A stretch of 43,259 bases of DNA, from assembly GCA_002713145.1 (NCBI GenBank), contig PAVS01000025.1:1-43259 (forward strand), given 5' to 3'. Under the pieces are notes generated by a model. That model did not search any database. It was not told where the DNA came from and saw nothing but the letters and a program-made list of their open reading frames with translations. This document shows, one piece after another, positions 26,080-35,303 of this stretch. A program made the translations under genes and the position numbers. Within the stretch, counting starts at the first letter, position 1; every line of letters starts with the position of its first letter. The DNA comes from Halobacteriovoraceae bacterium. GTDB lineage: Bacteria; Bdellovibrionota; Bacteriovoracia; Bacteriovoracales; Bacteriovoracaceae.

Positions 26080-27297
26080 TTATCCAAATAATTCTGTTAT
26101 TTTTATAAGAGCTTCTTTAAGTTTAATGATTTCTTCTTGAGTGTTGTACACACTAAAGCTCGCTCTCACCGTGGCAGGAACTTTCATACGCTCCATAATG
26201 GGTTGGGTACAATGATGACCTGTTCTGACTGCGATATGATATTTATTAGCAAGGGTAGCAATATCATGGGGGTGAAGATCTTCTATCACAAAAGAAATGA
26301 CGGCGACTTTATTTTTAGAAGTTCCGATAATTCTTAACCCTGGAACTTGGGTGAGCTCTTCTGTCGCAAAGGCCAAAAGCTCCGCTTCATACTCAGCAAT
26401 ATTTTCAACCCCTGTGGCCTGAATAAAGTCAATGGCTTCGGCCCAAGCTATAACGCCTGCAATATTCGGAGTACCAGCTTCAAATTTTTGCGGAAGAACA
26501 TTATAAGTTGTTTTCTCAAAAGTTACGGTGTCAATCATATCTCCACCTCCAAAGAGAGGAGGCATCTGATTTAAAATATCTTTTTTACCATAAAGAAGTC
26601 CTACTCCCGTTGGGCCAAACATTTTATGAGCACTGAGGGCCAAGAAATCACACTGGAGTTTTTGCACATCAATTTTGATATGCGAGCTTGCCTGGGCAGC
26701 ATCAACTAAAAATACTGCTCCTTTTTCATGGGCCATTGAAATCATTTTTTCTATTGGATTGATTGTTCCTAGGGTGTTTGAAGCCCAGACACAGGATACA
26801 ATCTTAGTTTTAGTCGATAAGAGGTTGGTATAAGCATCCAGATCGATATCCCCCTTATCTGTGATAGGGATAATTTTGAGCAAGGCCCCAGTTTTTTCAC
26901 AAAGCATCTGCCAAGGAACGATATTAGAATGATGCTCCATATGTGAGATGATAATTTCATCTCCAGGCCCAAGATTAGATTCTCCCCAACTTTTGGCCAC
27001 AAGGTTGATAGATTCAGTGGTTCCCTTGGTAAAAATAATCTCTTCTCGTCCTTGGGAGTTGATAAAGTGATGAAGTTTCTCCCGAGTTTGTTCGTAGCGA
27101 TCCGTGGAAATTTCACTAAGAGTATGAATACCTCTATGAACATTTGCACATTCTTCTTGGTAATACCTCTCAGTCGCCATGACCACATTTTTGTGCTTGA
27201 GTGTCGTAGCAGCACTATCGAAATAATAGATCTCATGACCATTTGTTTTATGCCCGATCTGAGGAAATTGGCTTCTAATCATTTCACTATTTAACAT
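26080..27297 (-). CDS. sufS: SufS cysteine desulfurase
   Basis: This PLP enzyme (405 aa) removes sulfur from cysteine for Fe-S assembly. Lys225 in SAHKMFGPTG carries PLP and Cys363 in RTGHHCTQP is the persulfide residue, both at the positions expected for SufS (group II desulfurase). The start abuts the sufD stop (TAAATG). No sufE or sufU is seen in the window, so its sulfur-acceptor partner is either elsewhere or replaced. Confidence 0.96.
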   Translation of the reverse strand: MLNSEMIRSQFPQIGHKTNGHEIYYFDSAATTLKHKNVVMATERYYQEECANVHRGIHTLSEISTDRYEQTREKLHHFINSQGREEIIFTKGTTESINLVAKSWGESNLGPGDEIIISHMEHHSNIVPWQMLCEKTGALLKIIPITDKGDIDLDAYTNLLSTKTKIVSCVWASNTLGTINPIEKMISMAHEKGAVFLVDAAQASSHIKIDVQKLQCDFLALSAHKMFGPTGVGLLYGKKDILNQMPPLFGGGDMIDTVTFEKTTYNVLPQKFEAGTPNIAGVIAWAEAIDFIQATGVENIAEYEAELLAFATEELTQVPGLRIIGTSKNKVAVISFVIEDLHPHDIATLANKYHIAVRTGHHCTQPIMERMKVPATVRASFSVYNTQEEIIKLKEALIKITELFG

Positions 27298-28539
27298 TTA
27301 AAAATCCATCTTTTCTAAATGGCTTTGCATATAAGACCTTATTTTTAAGTTATTAATCTTAAGCAAAACATCATTTGTGTAAGCCTGGGCCAACATTTTA
27401 TGAGCTTTCTCCGGGGTGATCCCACGAGAGGTGAAATAAAACATCTCTTCTTCACTTATTTGTCCTGTGGTTGAACCATGGGCACACTTAACATCGTCTG
27501 CGTAGATTTCCATCTGGGGCCTTGAGTTCGTGTGGGCTTTTTTAGATAAAAGTAGATTTTTATTCAATTGTTCTGCATTTATTTGCTGAGCGTTTTTTTC
27601 AACCCTTACTCTTCCCGTAAAAATACCCCGGGAAGAATCGGAGAGAATGCCTTTATATAATTGGTGGCTATAAGTATGCTCACAATTATGATGGATAAAG
27701 CTCATGGTGTCGTGATGCTGATTCTCTTTAAGTTGATAAAGTCCATGAACATCAGCAGTGGCACCTGTGGCGTGTAGATTCACATACAGATTTGAGCGAC
27801 TTAATCGAGCCCCTTGATTAATAATGCAGCTATTATAATGTGCATCTCTATCAATATGGGAGTTTAAACTATAAATAAAATGATCTGCTAGGCCCAAATG
27901 TTGATTGAGGACATGGCAGAGATGAGAGCCTGGCGCGAGCTTTATATGAGACTTATAATTAAAGAGCGTCGATTCGTCTTGAGAATTAAAGTTCTCTAAC
28001 AAATTGACCTGAACATTGTCTTCTAAAACGATAAAGAGCTGAGAACAAAGGTGGGCGTGCTTCTCTCCAATATAATGGTTCAGGATAACTGGGTTTTGGG
28101 ATTTGAAATTTTTATTAAACTTAATGACCCAAGCATTGTTTAAATAGGAATTGTTCACTAGATTTATATAATCATTCTTAAAAAATGCATCCCCAGTTAA
28201 GAGGTCTTTGATTTCATCTGAGTTTATATGAGTGAGGGGAGTGCACTCCGCGCCTAGATCGAGCAAACCTTGAAAGGTCTGTTGATTTAAGTGTCCATGC
28301 TGAATATGAATATTAGTAAAGCCAGGCTCATCTGAGATTAAGCTTTTTGGAGATGCTGTGGACTTTATCTTAAAGTCTTCTTTGAGAAAACTGGCAAGAT
28401 TTGTATACTTCCATGTCTCAGTTCTTCTGTTGGGTATTTCAGCTTTTTCAAGAAGGTTTTGGTTTTCTGCTTTAAAGGTTTGAAACCATTTATCTTGAGG
28501 AGTAAAGGATTGCGCGCTTAGGTCTTCGTGAAAATTCAT
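27298..28539 (-). CDS. sufD: SufD, Fe-S assembly complex subunit
   Basis: This partner of SufB in the SufBC2D scaffold is 413 residues long, with the C-terminal beta-helix region conserved: SRPQMEIYADDVKCAHGSTTG contains the Cys-x-His element used for cluster assembly at the SufB-SufD interface, followed by YFTSRGI. The N-terminal third is more divergent, as usual. Its start overlaps the sufC stop (ATGA). Confidence 0.95.
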   Translation of the reverse strand: MNFHEDLSAQSFTPQDKWFQTFKAENQNLLEKAEIPNRRTETWKYTNLASFLKEDFKIKSTASPKSLISDEPGFTNIHIQHGHLNQQTFQGLLDLGAECTPLTHINSDEIKDLLTGDAFFKNDYINLVNNSYLNNAWVIKFNKNFKSQNPVILNHYIGEKHAHLCSQLFIVLEDNVQVNLLENFNSQDESTLFNYKSHIKLAPGSHLCHVLNQHLGLADHFIYSLNSHIDRDAHYNSCIINQGARLSRSNLYVNLHATGATADVHGLYQLKENQHHDTMSFIHHNCEHTYSHQLYKGILSDSSRGIFTGRVRVEKNAQQINAEQLNKNLLLSKKAHTNSRPQMEIYADDVKCAHGSTTGQISEEEMFYFTSRGITPEKAHKMLAQAYTNDVLLKINNLKIRSYMQSHLEKMDF

Positions 28540-29297
28540 TGGGCATCCTTAGTCAACCAATCGTAACCCTTTTGCTCTAATTCAAGTGCGAGGGACTTAT
28601 CTCCCGATTTAATAATTTTCCCCTTATAGAGAACATGAACAAAATCAGGTTCTATATAATCAAGTAATCTTTGATAGTGAGTGACAAGAACAATAGAGTT
28701 AAATTTTGACTTTAATGTATTCACCCCTTTGGCCACAGTTTTTAAGGCGTCTATGTCTAGACCTGAATCAGTTTCATCAAGCAAGGCGAGTCTGGGGTTT
28801 AATAAAAGCATTTGGAGGATTTCATTTTTCTTTTTTTCACCACCTGAGAACCCTTCATTAACTGCTCGGTCTAAAAACTCTGAACTCATATCGAGCAGAG
28901 GGAGTTTTTCCATGACGTAATGTCGAAAGCTTTCTTCGTCCATGGTGTCAGCACCTTGATGCTCACAACTAGCGTTAAAGGCTTCTTGCATAAACTTAAT
29001 ATTTGTCACCCCAGGAACTTCAATAGGGTATTGAAAGCCTAAGAAAATGCCCTCACGTGCACGCTCATAAGCTTCGAGCTCACTGATGTCTTTTAATTTA
29101 GTGTTAATTTCATATTGTATTGAACCTGAGCTGAGTTCATAATCGGGATGACCTGCTATGACTTTGGCCAGGGTTGATTTACCTGAACCATTTGGGCCCA
29201 TGATGGCGTGAACTTCCCCTGCTTTTACGTTGAGGTTTATCCCTTTAAGTATTTCGTTATTCTCAATACCTGCTTTTACATCTTTTACTTCTAACAT
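28536..29297 (-). CDS. sufC: SufC ATPase
   Basis: This ABC-type ATPase (253 aa) powers the SufBCD scaffold. Walker A is GPNGSGKST, the signature motif FSGGEKKKNEILQ has the Lys-rich form specific to SufC, and Walker B with its acidic residue is LALLDETDSGLD. It lies 9 nt after sufB and overlaps sufD by 4 nt. Cytosolic; not a transporter subunit. Confidence 0.97.
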   Translation of the reverse strand: MLEVKDVKAGIENNEILKGINLNVKAGEVHAIMGPNGSGKSTLAKVIAGHPDYELSSGSIQYEINTKLKDISELEAYERAREGIFLGFQYPIEVPGVTNIKFMQEAFNASCEHQGADTMDEESFRHYVMEKLPLLDMSSEFLDRAVNEGFSGGEKKKNEILQMLLLNPRLALLDETDSGLDIDALKTVAKGVNTLKSKFNSIVLVTHYQRLLDYIEPDFVHVLYKGKIIKSGDKSLALELEQKGYDWLTKDAQ

Positions 29298-29306
29298 TTT
29301 ATTTCC

Positions 29307-30743
29307 TTATCCAACTGAATTTTCTAATTTCATCTCTATAAGTTTAACTGCTTCCACTGAAAATTCGAGTGGGAGAGTCTTAAACACATCTTTACAAAAG
29401 CCGTTCACAATCAATGACACTGCTTTTTCTGGTTCGATTCCACGTGACTGTAAGTAAAACAGTTGATCAGCGCTAATCTTTGAAGTACTTGCTTCGTGTT
29501 CCATAACAGCTGTTGGGTTTTTAACATCGATATAGGGAAAGGTGTTTGCTTCGCATTTATCACCAATGAGCATGGAATCACATTGAGAAAAATTTCTCGC
29601 TCCAGTGGCACTAGGTAGAATCTTCACTTCACCTCGATAAATATTTTTTGAATCATCAGCAGAGATCCCCTTAGAGATAATGGTAGACTTGGTATTTTTA
29701 CCAATATGAATCATTTTGGTACCAGTATCGGCCAGCATTTTATTATTAGTGAGGGCGACTGAATAAAACTGTCCTTGAGAATTATCACCTTTTAAAATGC
29801 AACTAGGGTACTTCCAAGTGATAGCAGAACCAGCTTCAACTTGGGTCCATGAGATTTTAGAATTTACACCGTCACATAAACCACGTTTAGTGACAAAATT
29901 ATAGATTCCACCTTTCCCTTCTTTATCTCCGGCATACCAGTTTTGAACAGTAGAATATTTTACTTCGGCGTTATCCAGAGCCACGATCTCAACAATCGCT
30001 GCGTGAAGTTGATTTTCATCCCTTTGGGGAGCGGTACATCCTTCAAGGTAGTTAACATAACTTCCTTCGTCCGCAATAATAAGTGTTCTCTCAAACTGAC
30101 CTGTTTCTTTCGCATTAATTCTAAAATAAGTAGAGAGATCCATCGGACAGGTCACGCCTTTTGGAATATAGACAAATGATCCATCAGAAAAAACGGCTGA
30201 ATTAAGAGCGGCATAAAAATTATCTGCAGTAGGAACAACCGTTCCTAAGTATTTCTTTACCAGTTCGGGATGATTTTCAACGGCTTCAGAGATAGAACAA
30301 AAAATAACTCCTACTTTTTCTAAGTCTTCTTTCCATGTAGTTCCTAAACTGACGGAATCAAATACAGCGTCAACGGCCACTCCTGAAATTCTTTTTTGTT
30401 CTTGCAGAGGAATACCGAGTTTTTCGAATGTGGCCAGCAACTCTGGATCTAAATCATCCAAGGATTTGGGCGCTTCTTTTTGTGATTTAGGTTTTGCATA
30501 ATAATACAGGTCTTGAAAATCAATCTCAGGAACGTCAAAATAAGCCCACTGAGGAGGACTCATTTTTAGCCATTGTTTGTAAGCTTTAAGGCGATATTCT
30601 AATAACCATTCAGGTTCATTTTTTTTCTGAGAGAGCAATGTGATGATCTCTTCATTTAACCCTTTGGGAAATTCTTCCATTTCAATATTTGATTCAAATC
30701 CCCATTTATAATCTTCATTTAGTTTTTCTTTAATTTCATCCAT
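29307..30743 (-). CDS. sufB: SufB, Fe-S assembly scaffold subunit
   Basis: This main scaffold protein of SUF has 478 residues. Conserved blocks include [38 protein letters not shown], and [20 protein letters not shown], where the first Cys is the probable cluster/sulfur-accepting residue. Its start overlaps the 3' end of the Rrf2 gene by 8 nt, with GAGG just before it, so regulator and scaffold are translated in step. Confidence 0.97.
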   Translation of the reverse strand: MDEIKEKLNEDYKWGFESNIEMEEFPKGLNEEIITLLSQKKNEPEWLLEYRLKAYKQWLKMSPPQWAYFDVPEIDFQDLYYYAKPKSQKEAPKSLDDLDPELLATFEKLGIPLQEQKRISGVAVDAVFDSVSLGTTWKEDLEKVGVIFCSISEAVENHPELVKKYLGTVVPTADNFYAALNSAVFSDGSFVYIPKGVTCPMDLSTYFRINAKETGQFERTLIIADEGSYVNYLEGCTAPQRDENQLHAAIVEIVALDNAEVKYSTVQNWYAGDKEGKGGIYNFVTKRGLCDGVNSKISWTQVEAGSAITWKYPSCILKGDNSQGQFYSVALTNNKMLADTGTKMIHIGKNTKSTIISKGISADDSKNIYRGEVKILPSATGARNFSQCDSMLIGDKCEANTFPYIDVKNPTAVMEHEASTSKISADQLFYLQSRGIEPEKAVSLIVNGFCKDVFKTLPLEFSVEAVKLIEMKLENSVG

Positions 30744-31176
30744 GGATGACCTCTCTTAGTACTGTCTCAGGTGTTCGATTTTCAAATAAATCTGCCAGAC
30801 TCAGGCCTTGCATATAGCTGACGAGGGAATGATTTAAATTACTAATCGGCCCTGTGATATTACAAGTGCTCACTAGTTTACAGGCCATATCTTTGCAATC
30901 TGTAGTCACTTTTTTGCCTTCAATAATTTCATATATATTTAAATAATTAATTTGGGATAAATTCGTTTTTAATTGATAACCACCCTTAACACCTTGCGTA
31001 GATATCAATATTTCGTGTGCCGCCAAACTTTGCATCACCTTTGATATGGTATCAAAGGGGAGTTTATAGCGTTCACTCAACTCTCTCGAGGTGACTGAAG
31101 TGCCATTTGCTTGCTCATAGAGGTGATTGAGGGCTATGAGGGCATACTCAATTTTTTTATTTATTTTTATAAACAT
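30736..31176 (-). CDS. Rrf2-family Fe-S regulator of the suf operon
   Basis: This 146-residue winged-helix protein has its HTH near residues 27-50 and a QGVKGGYQL wing motif typical of Rrf2 proteins. Cys94, Cys99 and Cys105 form a C-x4-C-x5-C cluster, close to the C-x5-C-x5-C ligand set of IscR, so it probably binds a [2Fe-2S] cluster and senses Fe-S status. As first gene of the suf operon it should autoregulate it, perhaps through the palindrome at 31229-31240. Whether it functions as IscR or SufR is not decided by sequence. Confidence 0.92.
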   Translation of the reverse strand: MFIKINKKIEYALIALNHLYEQANGTSVTSRELSERYKLPFDTISKVMQSLAAHEILISTQGVKGGYQLKTNLSQINYLNIYEIIEGKKVTTDCKDMACKLVSTCNITGPISNLNHSLVSYMQGLSLADLFENRTPETVLREVIHG

Positions 31177-31201
31177 AATAAATAGGTTCTTTTTTGCCCT
31201 A

Positions 31202-31230
31202 TTTCTAACATCTTGGAATTATTAATGCAA
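31202..31230 (-). promoter_or_regulatory. Candidate suf operon promoter
   Basis: On the minus strand TTGCAT (31230-31225) and TAGAAA (31207-31202) are separated by 17 bp, about 26 nt before the Rrf2 start. The -35 box touches the palindrome at 31229-31240, a suitable place for repression or activation. By-eye match. Confidence 0.45.
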
Positions 31231-31240
31231 CATTAATGTT
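31229..31240. promoter_or_regulatory. 12-bp perfect palindrome in the divergent suf/PilZ region
   Basis: AACATTAATGTT is fully palindromic. It overlaps the edge of the proposed suf -35 box and abuts the TATAAT of the divergent PilZ gene, so one bound dimer could affect both promoters. The Rrf2 protein is the obvious candidate ligand; this is an inference. Confidence 0.4.
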
Positions 31241-31245
31241 ATAAT
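31240..31245 (+). promoter_or_regulatory. Consensus -10 box only 6 nt before the PilZ start codon
   Basis: A perfect TATAAT ends 6 nt before the ATG at 31252, which would place the transcription start at or next to the ATG. No Shine-Dalgarno sequence precedes the ATG. No good -35 was found at 16-18 bp. Confidence 0.4.
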
Positions 31246-31251
31246 AATCCT

Positions 31252-31932
31252 ATGGAAATTAAATTTAGAAATGCTGTTGCTTTTGATGAGATTGTCAGCA
31301 TTATAGAAAGATCTAAACCTTCCCAGACAATTGTTTGGCAAAACTCGAAAAAAAAGAGAAATGTCTTTAGTTGTCATCTCATCAAAATAAGTGAGGATCT
31401 TCAAAGTGTGCGCTTTCACTTAAAAGACTATAACGAATCCCTTCTTATGGATCATGTGGTTTATTTTAAATTGAGTTATAATCATTCCCTTTTTAAAGGT
31501 TTGGTTATCGGGATAGAAAATAATATTGTTTCGATCCATATCCCCAATGAAGTGAAAACAATGGATCATAGGCAATTTCCCAGAGAAATATTCCTGCCGA
31601 AAGATGACAAACAAGTGCTCATTGAATTATCCGAAGAGATTGGAGCTCCAAGTTCTCAGCGCCTGAAATTTACAGTGCTTGATATTTCTCAAGGAGGGAT
31701 TTCAATTATTGTTTCCGAAAATAATTACCAGCTAATGCATCAATTAGAGCATCAAGTTCTTTTGAGTCTTGGAGATTATGAGCTTAGCACCCCAGTGCTG
31801 CTCGATCGACGCTATCATCAAAAATTTCGCTATAGAATGCGGGGTAAAATTATCAAGGCCAATAGGTTTGGTTTCAAATTTTTAGAAGCTATACCTGAGT
31901 CAAGCTTTGAGCGTTTTATTAATCAACGTTAA
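31252..31932 (+). CDS. PilZ-domain protein (probable c-di-GMP receptor)
   Basis: This 226-residue protein has an N-terminal ~100-residue beta-rich domain of the YcgR-N kind and a C-terminal PilZ domain. The two c-di-GMP-binding elements are present: R-x3-R (Arg107 and Arg111 in HRQFPRE) and D-x-S-x-x-G (Asp144, Ser146, Gly149 in LDISQGGIS), so binding is expected. Output partner unknown. Divergent from the suf operon and tail to tail with argS, 2 nt apart. Possibly translated from a leaderless mRNA. Confidence 0.82.
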   Translation: MEIKFRNAVAFDEIVSIIERSKPSQTIVWQNSKKKRNVFSCHLIKISEDLQSVRFHLKDYNESLLMDHVVYFKLSYNHSLFKGLVIGIENNIVSIHIPNEVKTMDHRQFPREIFLPKDDKQVLIELSEEIGAPSSQRLKFTVLDISQGGISIIVSENNYQLMHQLEHQVLLSLGDYELSTPVLLDRRYHQKFRYRMRGKIIKANRFGFKFLEAIPESSFERFINQR

Positions 31933-31934
31933 CT

Positions 31935-33686
31935 CTACATTCGCTCAGGAACTTTTATTCCAAGTACAGCCAGACCCTCTTTAAGAGTTCGTGCCACACC
32001 ACGACTTAAGTCTATTCTTGCTGCTTTTAATTCCTCCGACTCAGCTCTGGCGATTGAGCACTCGGCATAAAAAGAATTATAGGCACGGGCAAGATGATAG
32101 AGATACTGGCAAAGCATATGTGTTTTGTTTTGCTCAAGACAGCTTTGGATGACCTGGTTAAAGAGCATGAGTTGATTAATGATATTAAGCTCAAGCTGAT
32201 TTTGAAGTAATGCATAGTCGCTCTCGGCCTGGCAATCGATTTTTTTTACTAACGAGTTAATACGTGCGTAGGTGTACTGGATGTAGGGACCAGACTCGCC
32301 ATCAAGTTTGAGCCACTCATCCATATCAAAAACAATTTTTTTATTGCTATCCACACGAGTCATTCCGTATTTTATAGCCCCGCTGGCGACAATATGTGCA
32401 ATTTCTTTAATTTCATCCGCGGGCCACTCGTTTTGATACTTATGCAGATATTCTGAGACGATTTTAAGCTCCATCTGATCAATAAGGTCTTGCAGAGGAA
32501 TGATATTACCCTTACGAGAACTCATGGCCCCATCCGTAAGCTCCACCATCTCATATTGTAGATGTTCACAATTTTTTGCGTTCTCAAAGCCCATCAACTC
32601 TAATGTTTTAAAAACTTGTTTAAAATGGAGGCTTTGTCGATTATCAACCACGTAAAGACTTTTTTCTATTTTATTGTCTACAAACTTTTTTCTTGCCAGC
32701 TCAAGGTCTTTAGTTGCGTAGAGACCTGTACCATCTGATTTAAGAAGAAGACAAAAGCCTAATTTATGATCAGAGAGATCAATTCCAATGGCCCCTTGGT
32801 CTTTAACAAATAAACCTTTTTCATAATATTCTTCAACTAAAGATACGGAACTTGCGTCTACATCACTCTCCCAGTACCAGGTATCAAAAGTGACATCGGC
32901 CCACTTATAGACATCTTGCATGAGTTCAATAGACCACTGACGTGTTTCTTTCCAGAGATCATAATATTCACCCTGACCTTGGTGGAGTTCTTTTAAAATT
33001 TTGGTGAGCTCCGTTCTGTTTTGCTCTTCTTTATCAGTTCCTCTTTGTTCTTCAAGTAGATTGTTGGCAGCGGTGTAAAGTGTCCCAAGCCATGCCCCTT
33101 TGCGCTCTTTAGGGGGAGTCTCTTTGTTATGTTTTTTATAATACCAAAGACATTTGGCCACATGAGTTCCCACATCCCCTGGAAAGGTGGTGCTTAGTGT
33201 TTCCACTCCTGCATATTGATAAAGCTTTACAATGGCATCCCCAAAACAAAGATTTCTCATATGTCCCACGTGGAGTTCCTTATGAGTGTTTGGCTGTGAG
33301 TATTCAACCATGGTTTTAGGAGCATTTTTAACTAATTTCTGTTTAAAAAAGTCTCCGGAGTTTATATCAGCTAAAATCAGTTCACTGACTTTGCTATGAT
33401 TGAGATAAAAATTTAAATAAGGCCCAAAGATTTTAGGTTCGGCTATTAGTTCGCTCTCTGACAAACATTCTTTTAATTTTTCTGCAGCTTGGGGAGGGGC
33501 CATTTTAAGTTCTTTAGCAAGTAAAAAACAAGGAAAGGCGACATCACCCATATTTGCTTTCGGTGGAGGGGCTAATAATTTATAAACTTGTTCAAGCTCC
33601 AAAGAGGTCAGATTGAGCTTGGTGAGTGCTTGACTGATAAGGTCAGCTAACTCTAAGTAGATTTTATTATGTAATTCAAATTTCAC
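31935..33686 (-). CDS. argS: Arginyl-tRNA synthetase
   Basis: This class I synthetase (583 aa) charges tRNA-Arg. VEYSQPNTHKELHVGHMRN holds the HIGH-type motif HVGH (139-142), and MSSRKGN near residue 390 is the KMSKS equivalent. The N-terminal Add-1-type tRNA-binding domain and the C-terminal DALR anticodon-binding domain (ending GLAVLGIKVPERM) are present. Single-gene unit, divergent from a small secreted protein. Confidence 0.97.
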   Translation of the reverse strand: MKFELHNKIYLELADLISQALTKLNLTSLELEQVYKLLAPPPKANMGDVAFPCFLLAKELKMAPPQAAEKLKECLSESELIAEPKIFGPYLNFYLNHSKVSELILADINSGDFFKQKLVKNAPKTMVEYSQPNTHKELHVGHMRNLCFGDAIVKLYQYAGVETLSTTFPGDVGTHVAKCLWYYKKHNKETPPKERKGAWLGTLYTAANNLLEEQRGTDKEEQNRTELTKILKELHQGQGEYYDLWKETRQWSIELMQDVYKWADVTFDTWYWESDVDASSVSLVEEYYEKGLFVKDQGAIGIDLSDHKLGFCLLLKSDGTGLYATKDLELARKKFVDNKIEKSLYVVDNRQSLHFKQVFKTLELMGFENAKNCEHLQYEMVELTDGAMSSRKGNIIPLQDLIDQMELKIVSEYLHKYQNEWPADEIKEIAHIVASGAIKYGMTRVDSNKKIVFDMDEWLKLDGESGPYIQYTYARINSLVKKIDCQAESDYALLQNQLELNIINQLMLFNQVIQSCLEQNKTHMLCQYLYHLARAYNSFYAECSIARAESEELKAARIDLSRGVARTLKEGLAVLGIKVPERM

Positions 33687-33736
33687 AGATCATCCCAATA
33701 TTTAATAATTAAACAAAAATATCCGATATTTATACC

Positions 33737-34123
33737 ATGAAGCTTTTAAAAATAGAATTATTGATCCTCTCTCTTTTCGTTTGTTTGAGTTGTTTTGCCC
33801 AAGAGGTTGCAGATGAAGAGGAAGCCCTCGATATCACTCTTCAAGATCCCTTTCTATCCATCAAATACCAAAGGGGAGAGTACTTGGTCTATGATTGTGT
33901 GGATAAGCACTGGGTGTGCACTGGAAAGCCTGAATTTAACAACTGTAATGAAGCGCGAGATATAGCTCAATATGAAAATAGAAATAAACTGCCGTGTGCT
34001 TCGGTTAAGGGTTTTAGTTCTGAGGATGAATGTAACAAGATTCAAAAGCGGCTGACCAGTTCAGGGTATGATGTACGGTTTTGTAAATCTTCTGAGCTAA
34101 GAGAGCTTGAAAAAGTTTTTTAG
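33737..34123 (+). CDS. Small Cys-rich secreted protein, unknown
   Basis: This 128-residue protein has a signal peptide (MKLLKIELLILSLFVCLSCFA, cleavage before QEVADEEE; the Cys near the end of the h-region makes a lipoprotein possible). The mature part starts with an acidic stretch and has six Cys, suggesting disulfides. No family recognised. Its stop overlaps the convergent GNAT gene by 4 nt. Confidence 0.65.
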   Translation: MKLLKIELLILSLFVCLSCFAQEVADEEEALDITLQDPFLSIKYQRGEYLVYDCVDKHWVCTGKPEFNNCNEARDIAQYENRNKLPCASVKGFSSEDECNKIQKRLTSSGYDVRFCKSSELRELEKVF

Positions 34124-34554
34124 ATATCTTTTTTCATTAAAAAATGCGGGCCTATCTCAGGTATGGCAAATTCATCAGAAATAACTTCGAAACCCACTTT
34201 TTTATAAAACTCTACTGCACTAGAGCGTGCATTACACCATAGAATATCTACATTATTATTTTTTATAATGGGAAATGCTGTTCTGAGTAGAGCTGAGCTT
34301 AAGCCTTTTCCTTGATGCTCTGGTAGGGTGGCCATCCCTCTTAATCTATACTGATAACTTTGAGGAATTTTTTCATTCTTCGTAAAATAAAAGCTAGCGA
34401 TGCTTGCTAATTTGTCATCAATAAAGCCACCAAGGTGAAAGGTGTGTTCATCAAAATCATCTTTAAAATGACAACTCTCCATGGGGGAGTTTGGTCTGAG
34501 AACATGCTGTCTTATTCTATATGTATCTTTGGGTTCAATTTGTTTGACTATCAT
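34120..34554 (-). CDS. GNAT-family N-acetyltransferase
   Basis: This 144-residue protein has the acetyl-CoA-binding motif A: LRGMATLPEHQGKGLSSALL, with the Q-x-x-G-x-G/A pattern from Gln81. The later FYKKVGFEVISDEF is the usual motif B end. The acceptor substrate is unknown. No strong ribosome-binding site. It is tail to tail with the preceding plus-strand gene. Confidence 0.88.
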   Translation of the reverse strand: MIVKQIEPKDTYRIRQHVLRPNSPMESCHFKDDFDEHTFHLGGFIDDKLASIASFYFTKNEKIPQSYQYRLRGMATLPEHQGKGLSSALLRTAFPIIKNNNVDILWCNARSSAVEFYKKVGFEVISDEFAIPEIGPHFLMKKDI

Positions 34555-34602
34555 GGCACTACTATACCCCTAGTTTGTTAAATAAAAAGCGAGCTGCGCC
34601 AT

Positions 34603-35190
34603 TTAGCGTACCTTGCGCATGAGAACTTCGCCGCCAAGTTTTGATAAGGTTTCAGAAAATACCTCTATAACAAGGTCGGGAATTTTAGTTTTTTCCCCTC
34701 GCCACTTTGAATGAGCATAAAACAAACAGCGCTCATCAACTTTTTTAATTTCGAATTCTCCTTTAAGTCCTGTGAAAATTCCCGTGGGAAATACAAAAGG
34801 GTAAACACCTGGCTGAGTGGGCCTATCAACGATAATATGGACGATCATAGGAAAAGGAAGCAACATATGATCGGCCCTAAGGGTGAAGAGTTTGTTTTTT
34901 TCATTGTATTCCGATCTATTGATAAATGAAATCCACTGGGAATAATTCTCAAGCATGGAGAGTTTTCTTAAAACTTTGGTGCAAGTTTTGGGGTGAAGAG
35001 CAACAGCTTTAAGTTTAAACTCTTGTTCTTTTTTTATTGTTGTTACATTTGCATCAGCTAGGACTTCCCCTTTTTCCAGATAGTTTTTCTCGGTTTTTGA
35101 AAGTTCCCACCGCTTGCCTAAGTATTTTTGAATAGCATCGTCGGCGTTGGCGATGAAGGGAAGAGTCATGAGTAAGCATAATATTTTCAT
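34603..35190 (-). CDS. Secreted START/SRPBCC-like protein, unknown role
   Basis: I start at the ATG at 35190, giving MKILCLLMTLPFIANA, a clear signal peptide; the frame stays open to 35247 but the extra 19 residues would spoil it. The ~178-residue mature protein (LENYSQWISFINRSEYN, an FPTGIFTGLKGEFEI strand, and a C-terminal long helix) has the pattern of START/polyketide-cyclase-like folds, which bind hydrophobic ligands. The fold call is from pattern only. A periplasmic lipid-binding role is conceivable, but nothing nearby supports a specific one. Confidence 0.65.
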   Translation of the reverse strand: MKILCLLMTLPFIANADDAIQKYLGKRWELSKTEKNYLEKGEVLADANVTTIKKEQEFKLKAVALHPKTCTKVLRKLSMLENYSQWISFINRSEYNEKNKLFTLRADHMLLPFPMIVHIIVDRPTQPGVYPFVFPTGIFTGLKGEFEIKKVDERCLFYAHSKWRGEKTKIPDLVIEVFSETLSKLGGEVLMRKVR

Positions 35191-35303
35191 GCATCTATTA
35201 TCTGAGAAAATAGAAATAACGCAATTAGACTTTTCACAATGCCACACACAATTTAATCTAAATATCTGAAAACATGTAAACTAAAGTAAAAGGAAGTACT
35301 GAC

